16,696 nt of DNA from DASVLX01 sp035552275 (GCA_035552275.1 DASZLR010000258.1:1-16696); one strand, 5' to 3'. Shown: positions 1 to 6,439, numbered from the stretch's first letter. Translations and numbers: made by a program. Notes: generated by a model not told the origin, from the sequence alone.

Positions 1-439
1 CCAGCCCGAGACCGTCCAGATAGGACATCATCCGCTCGAAGCCGAACAGCGCGCGTGGCCCCGGAAACGCCATGCCGGCGGCGAGGGCCGGATACCAGGG
101 ATGGCAGTGGGCCAGTTCGCGGGAGCGCACGGCGATCTCGCGGAGCGCCTTCGACCATTCCATGGTGTCCGGCATGTCCTCCGGGTCGATGCCGAAGTCG
201 ACCATCAGCTGGTGCAGCTCGTCCTTGTTGCGCACGTACCGGTACAGCGACATGGTGCCGGCGCCGATCTCGGCGGCGACCCGGCGCATCGACACCGCGT
301 CGAGCCCCTCGGCGTCGGCGATCGTGATGGCGGCCTGGGCGATCCGCTCACGGCTGTAGGCGGGCTGCCGGCCGCGACCGGTGATTTCCGGCCGCATCCA
401 GATGACCGTGTCTCGATCGTCGTTCGGCACGCCCAACAT
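1..439 (-). CDS. TetR/AcrR family transcriptional regulator (3' end beyond window)
   Basis: A DNA-binding repressor, probably of the divergent ABC exporter genes. Translating the minus strand from the ATG at 439 gives about 146 residues before the window edge. A TetR N-terminal domain is clear: RERIAQAAITIADAEGLDAV, then the helix-turn-helix stretch MRRVAAEIGAGTMSLYRYV and NKDELHQLM (roughly residues 32-79). A helical ligand-binding domain begins after it and is cut off. About 31 residues precede the HTH domain, including a basic RGRQ patch. The start at 439 is the first in-frame ATG after the promoter region and lacks a strong ribosome-binding site, so a slightly different start is possible. 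It is 94 bp from, and divergent to, the exporter ATPase gene. TetR regulators divergent from DrrAB-type transporters commonly repress them in response to the exported drug; that role is inferred here. Confidence 0.9.
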   Translation of the reverse strand, partial: MLGVPNDDRDTVIWMRPEITGRGRQPAYSRERIAQAAITIADAEGLDAVSMRRVAAEIGAGTMSLYRYVRNKDELHQLMVDFGIDPEDMPDTMEWSKALREIAVRSRELAHCHPWYPALAAGMAFPGPRALFGFERMMSYLDGLGL

Positions 440-444
440 CCTAG

Positions 445-474
445 TTGCATACAGCGTACTCATCGGGATAGATT
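445..474 (+). promoter_or_regulatory. Putative promoter of the ABC exporter operon
   Basis: A -35-like TTGCAT (445-450) is followed, after 18 nt, by a -10-like TAGATT (469-474). This places the likely start of transcription near 481, about 53 nt upstream of the ATG at 534. The two operator-like repeats at 447-464 and 478-495 overlap the -35/spacer region and the predicted start site. Inferred by eye from consensus similarity only. Confidence 0.4.
447..464. promoter_or_regulatory. Operator-like repeat, copy 1
   Basis: The 18-bp sequence GCATACAGCGTACTCATC matches copy 2 at 478-495 in 15 of 18 positions and in the same orientation. The copies are 31 bp apart, about three helical turns. It is a weaker palindrome than copy 2. 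A likely second binding site for the TetR protein encoded at 1-439. Confidence 0.45.
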
Positions 475-477
475 GGT

Positions 478-495
478 GCGTACGACGTACTCATC
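478..495. promoter_or_regulatory. Operator-like repeat, copy 2 (perfect palindrome core)
   Basis: Its core, GTACGACGTAC at 480-490, is a perfect palindrome with one central base, a form common in TetR-family operators. It sits on the predicted transcription start of the exporter operon, where a bound repressor would block initiation. Just downstream, the 13-mer CAGAGGGGATACG occurs twice (495-507 and 512-524) before the ribosome-binding site. Confidence 0.5.
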
Positions 496-533
496 AGAGG
501 GGATACGTCAGCAGAGGGGATACGGAGGGGATC

Positions 534-1526
534 ATGGGTGAACCGATCGTGGTCGCCGAGGGCCTGCGCAAGCGGTTCGGCGCGACCGAGGCATTAGCAG
601 GACTGGATCTACAGGTGGCCGAGGGCACCGTCTGCGGGCTGCTGGGCCCCAACGGCGCCGGCAAGACCACCGCGGTGCGAGTGCTGGCCACGCTGCTGGC
701 GCCGGATGCCGGGCGGGCCGCCATCGCCGGCCACGACGTGGTCGCCGACGCCGACCGGGTGCGGCACCTGATCGGCCTCGCCGGCCAACACGCCGCGCTG
801 GACGAGAAGATCACCGGCCGGGAGAACCTGGAGATGTTCGGCCGGCTGTACCACCTGTCCGGGCGGGCCGCCCGGAGCCGGGCCGGTGAGCTGCTGGACC
901 GGTTCGATCTCAATGCGGCCGGCGACCGGCTGGTCAAGACCTACTCCGGCGGCATGCGCCGCCGGCTGGACCTGATCACCAGCCTGATCGTCACACCGCC
1001 GGTGCTGTTCCTGGACGAGCCCACCACCGGCCTGGACCCACGCAGCCGCAACGAGATCTGGGCGACCATCCGGGCTCTGGTCGCCGACGGCGCCACCGTG
1101 CTGCTCACCACCCAGTACCTGGACGAAGCCGATCAGCTCGCCGACGATATCGCCGTGGTCGACCATGGTCGGGTCATCGCCTCCGGGCAGCCGGCGGATC
1201 TCAAGGCCGATCTCGGCAGCCGGATCGACGTCGTGGTCAGCGATGACCGGTCGCTGCCGATGGCCGCCGAGGTGCTGGGCCGGCTCACCGGCGTCCCCGC
1301 CGACACCGACCCGACGCAGCGGATCGTGCGAGTGGCCGCGCCCGGCTCGGTCCGGCTGACCCTGCCGACGATCGTGCGCGAGCTCGACACCGCCGGCGTG
1401 CTCGCCGACGACGTCGCCGTCCGACTGCCCACTTTGGACGAGGTGTTCCTGCAACTGACCGGCCGGCCCACCGAAGAGACAGCCGAGACGGCGGAGACTG
1501 AGCTGACTGGGAGCGTGCGGTCATGA
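534..1526 (+). CDS. DrrA-type ABC exporter ATP-binding protein
   Basis: The 330-aa cytoplasmic ATPase of an ABC-2 drug/lipid exporter. Visible motifs: Walker A GPNGAGKTT (residues 38-46), signature YSGGMRRRLD (137-146), Walker B VLFLDEPTTGLD (157-168), and the switch region TTQYLDEADQLAD. Gln sits where many ABC ATPases have the H-loop His; this is typical of the DrrA (daunorubicin resistance) group. The C-terminal region ending in LPTLDEVFLQLTG is the DrrA-type C-terminal extension. The ATG at 534 is chosen over an upstream in-frame start (381) because GGAGGGG at 524-530 precedes it and the upstream part covers the promoter. The stop overlaps the permease start (ATGA), indicating coupled translation. 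The substrate cannot be read from sequence. Confidence 0.95.
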   Translation: MGEPIVVAEGLRKRFGATEALAGLDLQVAEGTVCGLLGPNGAGKTTAVRVLATLLAPDAGRAAIAGHDVVADADRVRHLIGLAGQHAALDEKITGRENLEMFGRLYHLSGRAARSRAGELLDRFDLNAAGDRLVKTYSGGMRRRLDLITSLIVTPPVLFLDEPTTGLDPRSRNEIWATIRALVADGATVLLTTQYLDEADQLADDIAVVDHGRVIASGQPADLKADLGSRIDVVVSDDRSLPMAAEVLGRLTGVPADTDPTQRIVRVAAPGSVRLTLPTIVRELDTAGVLADDVAVRLPTLDEVFLQLTGRPTEETAETAETELTGSVRS

Positions 1527-2350
1527 CAACGCTGGACACCATCGCGCCGCCGGCCGCCGGCGGCTGGCGATGGACGCTGCTGGACGGCTGGACCGTGGTC
1601 CGTCGCAATCTGCTGCACCTGCGGCACAATCCGGGCGAGATCGTCGCGATGCTGGTGTTCCCGATCGTGATGATCATCATCTTCGGGTACATCTTCGGCA
1701 GCGCGATCCCGATCCCCGGCGGCGGCAACTACCGCGAATTCCTGCTGCCGGGCATGTTCGCGATGAGCGGCGCCGCCGCCGTCGCGGTCACCATGCAGAA
1801 GGTGGCCGCCGACAACGGAACCGGGGTGATGGAGCGGTTCCGGGCGATGCCGATGGCCCGCTCCGCGGTGCCGTTCGGGCAGACCGGCGCCGACCTGTTC
1901 ACCGGCGCGCTGGGCCTGATCGTGATGGTGGCCTGCGGGCTGGCGACCGGTTGGCGGATACATCACGGGCTGCCCTCGGCGCTGGCCGCGTTCGGGCTGG
2001 TGCTGCTGTTCGGCTACGCGCTGAACTGGGTCGGGGTGTTCTGCGGGCTGATGATCCGCAACGAGGAGACCGCCGAGCGGCTGGGTCCGCTGTTCCTGCC
2101 GGTCACGATGATCTCGAACACCTTCGTGCCCACCGGCGGCATGCCGGTCTGGCTGCGCACGATCGCCGACTGGAACCCGGTGTCGGCCGTCGTGGCGGCT
2201 TGCCGGCAACTGTTTGGCAACCCGGGCGTGACGGCGGCGACCTCATGGCCACTGGAACATCCGATCATGGCGACGGTGGGCTGGTCGGCGGTGCTGCTGC
2301 TGATCTTCGTGCCGCTGGCCGTGTACCGATACCAAACCGCCGGCCGCTGA
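1523..2350 (+). CDS. DrrB-type ABC-2 transporter permease
   Basis: A 275-aa membrane partner of the preceding ATPase. After a cytoplasmic N-terminus ending VVRRNLLHLRHNPGE it has about six hydrophobic segments: FPIVMIIIFGYIFG near residues 48-61, LPGMFAMSGAAAVAVTM, the LFTGALGLIVMVACGLA region, LAAFGLVLLFGYALNWVGVF, LFLPVTMISNTFVPTGGMP, and a last one ending in LLLIFVPLAVYRY. The family hallmarks are the first cytoplasmic loop (KVAADNGTGVMERFRAMPMAR) and the NTFVPTGGMPVWLRTIADWNPVS stretch, seen in DrrB/ABC2 permeases, given here only as landmarks. Its ATG overlaps the ATPase stop by 4 bp. A GC-rich hairpin follows 15 bp after the stop, closing a two-gene operon. Confidence 0.93.
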   Translation: MTTLDTIAPPAAGGWRWTLLDGWTVVRRNLLHLRHNPGEIVAMLVFPIVMIIIFGYIFGSAIPIPGGGNYREFLLPGMFAMSGAAAVAVTMQKVAADNGTGVMERFRAMPMARSAVPFGQTGADLFTGALGLIVMVACGLATGWRIHHGLPSALAAFGLVLLFGYALNWVGVFCGLMIRNEETAERLGPLFLPVTMISNTFVPTGGMPVWLRTIADWNPVSAVVAACRQLFGNPGVTAATSWPLEHPIMATVGWSAVLLLIFVPLAVYRYQTAGR

Positions 2351-2364
2351 CGACCGTCCGATAG

Positions 2365-2411
2365 CGGTGGCCGGGCCGGCAGCAGCGCACAACGCGCCGG
2401 CCCGGCCACCG
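2365..2411 (+). terminator. GC-rich hairpin terminator after the exporter genes
   Basis: A perfect 16-bp inverted repeat (CGGTGGCCGGGCCGGC at 2365-2380 pairs with 2396-2411) encloses a 15-nt loop. There is no U-tract, as is common for actinobacterial terminators. It begins 15 bp after the permease stop. Because it is symmetric it could also stop minus-strand transcription arriving from the small-gene cassette. Confidence 0.75.
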
Positions 2412-2451
2412 TCACGCGGACGCAGGTGTCATCGACGGGGGCGGTTGCCCG
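2412..2451. repeat. Copy of the 3' tail of the XRE gene
   Basis: These 40 bp match 3427-3466, the 3' end of the XRE regulator gene including its stop codon, at 36 of 40 positions. On the minus strand this copy would encode GQPPPSMTPASA plus stop, against EQPPPSMASASA plus stop in the intact gene. Upstream of the tail the reading frame stays open only to a stop near 2512 and shows no HTH, so this is a detached fragment rather than a gene. The rest of 2452-2608 has no gene that I recognise, only a 10-bp palindrome TTAGCGCTAA at 2486-2495. Confidence 0.7.
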
Positions 2452-2608
2452 GCTTGACCGGGGTTGAGTAGCAGCGGTACAGCCGTTAGCGCTAAGCCAA
2501 GATCCGCAGGTCAGCGCGCTGTGCGGAGTTGGCGGCGGTACCAGAGGATGATCGTGGTGGGCCGGGGCTGCTTTCCCCCGGCGGTTCCCACCCGCCTCGT
2601 GTTGCCGG

Positions 2609-2965
2609 TCAGCCGGGCAGCAGGCCCGCCTCGATCAGGGCGTTGAGCGCGAGCTGGGCGTAGCGTTCCGGGACGGCGATCTCGCGGGGCCGGAGTGGTG
2701 CTCGAAGGTTCGGCGCAGCACCCGCAGCACGTCCTCACGGCTGGCCGCGATCACCGGTGTGTCCACCACCGCTTCGTTCTCGACCTGAGTGTCGTCGTGT
2801 TCTTCTCATGGGGGTCACCAGCCGGGTCATCACGCCGACGTCGGCACCGGGGTTGGCCGCCTGGCAGATGTGGGCCGCTGCTTCCGCCTCGGCCCGCACC
2901 GTGGCGGCGTCGCCCTCGGCGATGAACTTGTGCTGCCGCCAGGTCCACTGCCGTTGCGCGGTCAC
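2609..2965 (-). pseudogene. Frameshifted small gene downstream of the ASCH gene
   Basis: Starts with GTG at 2965, overlapping the ASCH stop (GTGA), so it was probably translationally coupled to it. The first frame reads MTAQRQWTWRQHKFIAEGDA and continues with a plausible helical region to GVMTRLVTP near 2810. The coding signal then moves to a second frame (EEHDDTQVENEAVVDTPV, then REDVLRVLRRTFEHHSGP). At 2685-2691 (GGCCCCGCGAG on the minus strand) it moves to a third frame (REIAVPERYAQLALNALIEA, then GLLPG and the TGA at 2609). Adding one C at the second point would restore the frame. An alternative is two overlapping small genes, with a second start at a GTG near 2768, but the second frameshift still remains. 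Family not recognised. A sequencing error cannot be excluded. Confidence 0.55.
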
Positions 2966-3366
2966 GCCGACACCCGCGAGGTCTGTTCGGCGCCGCGTGG
3001 CGGGTCGACCAGCTCGACGCCGATGGCCACCACGCCGAGGGCTTCGCGCTCGGGCGGGTAGATCTGGCGAATGTTGGCCAGTTGCTCGGCGCGGGTCGCG
3101 GTCGGGTTCACCGAGGCCACGTCCTCGTGGTCGAACATCTCCTCGAAGCTATCGTAGCGGGCCACACTGGTCACGCGGGTGAGGACTTCCTCGTCGCGGC
3201 ACTTGAACCGGATCAGCGAGCCCAGGACGATCTTGCGGCGGCTGGAGTCGTTGACCCGGATCTCCGTGGTCTTGCGGCCGGCAGCAATCAGATCGAAATA
3301 TCGCTTATATATCCCCATTTCGTGGGCGCGTGGGCGGGTGGCCAGGTCGGCGGCTCGTGCGGTCAT
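2962..3366 (-). CDS. ASCH domain-containing protein
   Basis: A 134-aa protein with an ASCH (ASC-1 homology) fold, a PUA-like beta-barrel proposed or shown in relatives to bind RNA or hydrolyse modified nucleosides. The domain begins at about residue 16 (HEMGIYKRYFDLIAAGRKTT) and includes the family motif G-x-K-x-x-E-x-R as GRKTTEIR, then VLGSLIRFKCRDEEVLTRV, FEEMFDHEDVASVNP and YPPEREALGVVAIGVEL. The ATG at 3366 has GGGA about 7 nt upstream. The same frame is open upstream to the stop of the XRE gene, so the protein could be longer or could be reached by read-through. It lies 60 bp after the XRE gene and overlaps the next, degenerate gene by 4 bp. The precise substrate is unknown. Confidence 0.88.
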   Translation of the reverse strand: MTARAADLATRPRAHEMGIYKRYFDLIAAGRKTTEIRVNDSSRRKIVLGSLIRFKCRDEEVLTRVTSVARYDSFEEMFDHEDVASVNPTATRAEQLANIRQIYPPEREALGVVAIGVELVDPPRGAEQTSRVSA

Positions 3367-3426
3367 CAGGCGTCCCAGTTCCTTGACGGTGAGCGTGCGG
3401 AAGAAGTGCTTCGGGTCGGTCAGCCC

Positions 3427-3723
3427 TCACGCGGACGCAGACGCCATCGACGGGGGCGGTTGCTCGATTTCACTGTCGGCCGCCGATCGTCTCAACGGAC
3501 CCTGCCAGACGTCGAGCGGATTCACGTTCAGCGCGCGGGCATAGGCGTCCAGCACCCGGGCACTGGCCTTCTTCTTGCCCCGCTCGATGTTGTACAGCGA
3601 ATTGCGATTAACTCGCACCCCCAGTTCGGCCATCCGCTCGGCCAGCTGTCCAGCCGTCAGACCATAAGCGTCACGCAGCACACCGATCCGGACCATCGGC
3701 CCCAACGGTTCACCCGCCGGCAT
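3427..3723 (-). CDS. XRE family helix-turn-helix regulator
   Basis: A 98-aa protein that is almost only an XRE/Cro HTH domain: LRDAYGLTAGQLAERMAELG (helices 1-2), VRVNRNSLYNIERGKKKAS (recognition helix and following turn) and LDAYARALNVNPLDVW (residues about 16-75). A short disordered tail ends PPPSMASASA. The start at 3723 is supported by GGGAAGGGAAGC immediately upstream. An 11-bp palindrome GAGCGTCGCTC at 3757-3767 lies 34 bp upstream and may be its own operator (inference). A large hairpin separates it from the upstream 73-aa gene, so it probably has its own promoter. Its 3' tail is duplicated at 2412-2451. Confidence 0.9.
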   Translation of the reverse strand: MPAGEPLGPMVRIGVLRDAYGLTAGQLAERMAELGVRVNRNSLYNIERGKKKASARVLDAYARALNVNPLDVWQGPLRRSAADSEIEQPPPSMASASA

Positions 3724-3790
3724 AGCTTCCCTTCCCTGACGCCCGCGCGAATCCTGGAGCGTCGCTCACGCGAGTAGACACAGTGATGGC

Positions 3791-3829
3791 GCGGCCGACG
3801 CCGGGGTCGTCATCCCCGGCGCCGGCCGC
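3791..3829 (-). terminator. Strong GC hairpin between the 73-aa gene and the XRE gene
   Basis: Positions 3791-3806 pair with 3814-3829 at 15 of 16 positions around a 7-nt loop (the only mismatch is A3798 with C3822). It lies 13 bp beyond the stop of the 73-aa gene, within the 119-bp gap before the XRE start. The likely role is termination or attenuation of the upstream pair. No U-tract is present on either strand. Confidence 0.6.
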
Positions 3830-3842
3830 TGACCTGTCCTCC

Positions 3843-4064
3843 TCACACCGTCCCGCGAACGGCCATCGACGCCTGCTCCCGATCGCGCGCCTGCCGCAAC
3901 GCCGCCGGCGCCACCTCCAGGAACTGCCGCAACGACGGCTGATCGAACACCAACACCAGCGACTCGTCGGACCCGAAATAGAACACGATCTCGCCGGGCA
4001 TGGCATGACTGGTGATCGTCGTGCCCTCGTCCACCTTCGCGAAACACGCCGCCGTACAACTCAT
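3843..4064 (-). CDS. Small hypothetical protein, 73 aa
   Basis: Starts at ATG 4064, preceded by AAGGAG with a 6-nt gap, and overlaps the stop of the upstream 94-aa gene by 4 bp (ATGA). It reads MSCTAACFAKVDEGTTITSH, then MPGEIVFYFGSDESLVLVFD, QPSLRQFLEVAPAALRQARD and a short tail. The pattern is a likely beta-rich N-terminal half and one C-terminal helix. No known catalytic motif is visible; two Cys lie near the N-terminus. I have the impression that similar small proteins accompany actinobacterial XRE-type regulators, but I cannot name a family. The coupling to the 94-aa protein suggests the two act together. A longer in-frame reading from 4217 is a shadow of the upstream gene. Confidence 0.75.
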   Translation of the reverse strand: MSCTAACFAKVDEGTTITSHAMPGEIVFYFGSDESLVLVFDQPSLRQFLEVAPAALRQARDREQASMAVRGTV

Positions 4065-4345
4065 CCCGATCTCCTTCTCCGTATGAACTTCCCAATCCCC
4101 CACCACCGCCGACCACGACGGCGCGACCTCACCGGCGGCCGCAACCACGCCCAACAGCGCGGACAGCAATGACCCGGCGGCGACAACATCGAATCCGCCA
4201 CCACCACAACCCCGCACACCGCGCGGTACTCACCACGGCCGGCCTCCATCCCCACCGACATCCACTCATCGGTCACCGCGTGATCCAACCGATCCGTCAC
4301 CGACCGAACCCACGTCCTGTGCACCCGAGCGACCGTCGTGGACAT
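4061..4345 (-). CDS. Small Cys-containing (zinc-ribbon-like) hypothetical protein, 94 aa
   Basis: Start ATG 4345 follows a strong ribosome-binding site (AAGGAGG, 6-nt gap). Residues 9-29 read HRTWVRSVTDRLDHAVTDEW followed by M. A Cys region follows: VCGVVVV with C44, then SPPGHCCPRCWAWL with C60, C61 and C64. C44-G and the C-P-R-C knuckle suggest a possible zinc-binding fold. The C-terminus is very basic (RRRGRRWW, RRRRSG), which may aid nucleic-acid binding (inference). It is the first gene of the minus-strand cassette, coupled by a 4-bp overlap to the 73-aa gene and divergent from the 346-aa HTH-like protein. A 23-bp piece of its 5' coding end (4301-4323) recurs exactly at 6508-6530. Specific function unknown. 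Confidence 0.75.
   Translation of the reverse strand: MSTTVARVHRTWVRSVTDRLDHAVTDEWMSVGMEAGRGEYRAVCGVVVVADSMLSPPGHCCPRCWAWLRPPVRSRRRGRRWWGIGKFIRRRRSG
4301..4323. repeat. 23-bp exact repeat, copy within the 94-aa gene
   Basis: Identical, in the same orientation, to 6508-6530. On the minus strand it encodes the HRTWVRS segment of the 94-aa protein. Similarity does not continue clearly on either side. Confidence 0.8.
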
Positions 4346-4521
4346 CGGGTGCCTCCTTGTCGTGGCGGCTGGTCGTTGACAAGAAAACCGCAGTTCACGG
4401 CTGCGATACACCCCAGCGAACCGTGATCTTGTGGGACACTTCATCCCGGTTGAACAGGTACGTTCCACCGGACATCGATCCGGCGCTACCGTCTGTCCAC
4501 ACAGGAAAGGAGTGGTGGTCG
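4346..4521. promoter_or_regulatory. Divergent control region between the small-gene cassette and the HTH-like gene
   Basis: A 176-bp gap that must hold promoters for both directions. Visible: TTGACA at 4376-4381 on the plus strand without a well-spaced -10; an inverted repeat TCACGG (4395-4400) / CCGTGA (4421-4426) with a 20-nt gap; and a shorter one, CGCAG (4389-4393) / CTGCG (4401-4405). Either could be an operator for a nearby regulator. No firm promoter call can be made. Confidence 0.35.
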
Positions 4522-5562
4522 ATGCCCTCGCCCGTACGCAGCGTCCGACAGGAACAACGCGAGCTCTCAGCGACTCTTCGGGATCAACACAAGACGTGGG
4601 TGGAGATCGCGGCAGTGTTCAGCCAGCGATACCACGTGAACCTGCGCGCCGCGCTCCGGATGGTCCACGACTGGAGCCAACGCGACGCCGCGGATCAGTG
4701 GAACCACCGATGGCCGGCCGAACCCAAGACGTTCAAGAACTTCTCCTACTGGGAGCTATGGCCGGCCCCGACCGGCCACGCCCCCTCGCTGGGCGTACTC
4801 ACCAAACTCGCGGAGCTGTACGAGTGCGGTGTTTCGGACCTGTTGGCCGATTGCGGCGACTTCCGGTCCCGCGACGCCGCCCACCGTGACACCCGGCAAC
4901 TGGCCGAACTACCCCAACTGGTCACCGACAGCACTCACAACGACGTGCCACAGGTCAAGGACCTGCTACGGAGATTGGAGTCCATCGACGTGCATGAGCT
5001 GGCCAACTTGACGGCCTCATGGGCGGACAAACTCGGTCATCGCGCCAACCGTCGATCTCTGCTACTCAAGCTCAGCGCGGGTCTCTCGCTGGCTGCCGCG
5101 TCGCCGATCGTTGGGGACAGCCTTTCCACGCCGCACGGTGGCGTGGAAAGCGCGCCACCTGGGGACATGTCTGGCATCTGGTACAGTCGATACGTCTACC
5201 CGAGCAGCGGCCGCAAAGCCAGCTTCACCGGAGAACACTACGTGGCGATACGACAACAAGGAAACCGACTGCTTGGGGAAAGCATTCCCGCCGAGAACGG
5301 CTCGGTGTTGCGGCTCGATCTCTCGACAAGCGGCCTCGTCGTGACCGGAAACTGGTCCGAACGAACTTCGCCCCTCGGGTACTACCGTGGCGCCACCTAC
5401 CACGGCTCGCTTCAACTGGTACTCGATCCTATGGGCAAGGATATGAACGGCCGATGGGTCGGCTTCGATAAACAGTTCAATGTCAATAGTGACGTATGGG
5501 AACTCAAATGGGTGGGCGATCTGTCATCGAAGAACATTCGGGACTACCATTTTCGAGTCTGA
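4522..5562 (+). CDS. HTH-like N-terminal / beta-rich C-terminal protein, 346 aa
   Basis: Residues 1-130 are helical and regulator-like: EQRELSATLRDQHKTWVEIA, then LRAALRMVHDWSQRDAADQW, FKNFSYWELWP and SLGVLTKLAELYECGVSDLL, resembling the helical N-terminus of an actinobacterial XRE-like group. A middle section (about 131-173) is charged and helical. At 177-195 a short hydrophobic stretch follows two arginines (RRSLLLKLSAGLSLAAASP), which looks like a Tat-type or weak membrane segment but contains a Lys. From about residue 216 a distinct, probably all-beta domain follows: MSGIWYSRYVYPSSGRK, FTGEHYVAIRQQGNRLLGES, YYRGATYHGSLQLVLDPMGK, MNGRWVGFDKQF. The start at 4522 is set by AAAGGAG at 4506-4512. 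Function is unknown; a one-protein sensor-regulator is one possibility. It ends 5 bp before the convergent pseudogene. Confidence 0.8.
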   Translation: MPSPVRSVRQEQRELSATLRDQHKTWVEIAAVFSQRYHVNLRAALRMVHDWSQRDAADQWNHRWPAEPKTFKNFSYWELWPAPTGHAPSLGVLTKLAELYECGVSDLLADCGDFRSRDAAHRDTRQLAELPQLVTDSTHNDVPQVKDLLRRLESIDVHELANLTASWADKLGHRANRRSLLLKLSAGLSLAAASPIVGDSLSTPHGGVESAPPGDMSGIWYSRYVYPSSGRKASFTGEHYVAIRQQGNRLLGESIPAENGSVLRLDLSTSGLVVTGNWSERTSPLGYYRGATYHGSLQLVLDPMGKDMNGRWVGFDKQFNVNSDVWELKWVGDLSSKNIRDYHFRV

Positions 5563-5567
5563 TCGAG

Positions 5568-6439
5568 CTATGCCACGCCACCAGCAACCGGCGCGACCCG
5601 ATCCGCCTCGATCAGCGCGAAGATCCCGTACATCATCTTCGCGACATACACCCATTCCAGCCGCACACCATGCCGCGACTCAAACGACTCGATGAAGCTG
5701 TCCAGTTCGATTGACCGCCGCGCGAAGCCACCCATATGAAAATCATACTCGATCGACCAATTGCCGGTCTCCGAACCGAACGCCGCCCGCTGCAAACCAG
5801 CGACATCATCAGCCAGAAACTGGCCACCCTTCAACGCCGAAAAACCCAACGCTCGCTGACCATCAGCAAGCCAGCCGCCAAACCGGCCAACGTTCCACCC
5901 GTGCCACACGGACAGCACGCCACATCGAAACCCGCGCCGATCTCCTGACCCAACTCGACACAGCCTCGCAACGCAAGACTGTTGCTGCCGCCCTCCGGTA
6001 TCAGATAGAAGTCACCAAACTGATCACGCAGGTCATCCAGCACCGCCGACGACGTCTTCTGCCGGTAGGTCGAACGATCCAGGTAGACCAGACGCATACC
6101 CTTGGTCGTCGCGTACTCAAGTGACCAGTTCAGCAGATCATGTTCCTCGCCACGAATAACGCCGATCGTGTCGAACCCAAAATACTGTCCAGCGGCAGCA
6201 GCAGCAGCGCGAATATGGTTCGAGTAAGCCCCGCCGAAAGTCAACAACGTCGTCGCGCCCATATCACGCGCCGCCGCGATATTGTATTTCAGCTTACGCC
6301 ACTTGTTACCAGGAATCTCCGGATGAATAAGATCATCCCGCTTCAGGTACAACCGCACGCCACGCCGCTCCATCGCCTCGTCACGCAACTCGACCAGAGG
6401 GGACGGAATCCGCACGTCGATACGGCCAGGCCGGTACAC
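5568..6439 (-). pseudogene. D-cysteine desulfhydrase / ACC deaminase-like PLP enzyme, frameshifted
   Basis: A fold-type II PLP enzyme of the D-cysteine desulfhydrase/1-aminocyclopropane-1-carboxylate deaminase family. The first frame runs from a possible GTG at 6439 through IPSPLVELRDEA, LYLKRDDLIHPEIPGNKWRK (PLP-lysine region, NKWRK), LLTFGGAYSNHIRA, LIPEGGSNSLALRGC and CGTGGTLAGLAAG. The signal then leaves this frame near 5866-5876 and continues in another as ADGQRALGFSALKGG through SRHGVRLEWVYVAKMMYGIF to the stop at 5568. Restoring one base near GGCTTGCTGATGG on the minus strand would rejoin the frames at a total length of about 290 aa, near-normal for the family but perhaps short at the N-terminus. 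The start is uncertain because the 5' flank carries the 6508-6530 repeat. Base composition looks visibly more AT-rich than the flanks. A sequencing error is possible. Confidence 0.75.

Noticed and set aside
381..533. Upstream in-frame extension of the ABC ATPase (start at 381)
   Set aside because: It covers the divergent promoter and operators and the TetR coding start; the ATG at 534 has a strong GGAGGGG and matches the family N-terminus.
2412..3466. Direct repeats as attachment sites of a mobile element
   Set aside because: The repeat is imperfect, lies in a coding tail, and no integrase, transposase or tRNA is present between or near the copies.
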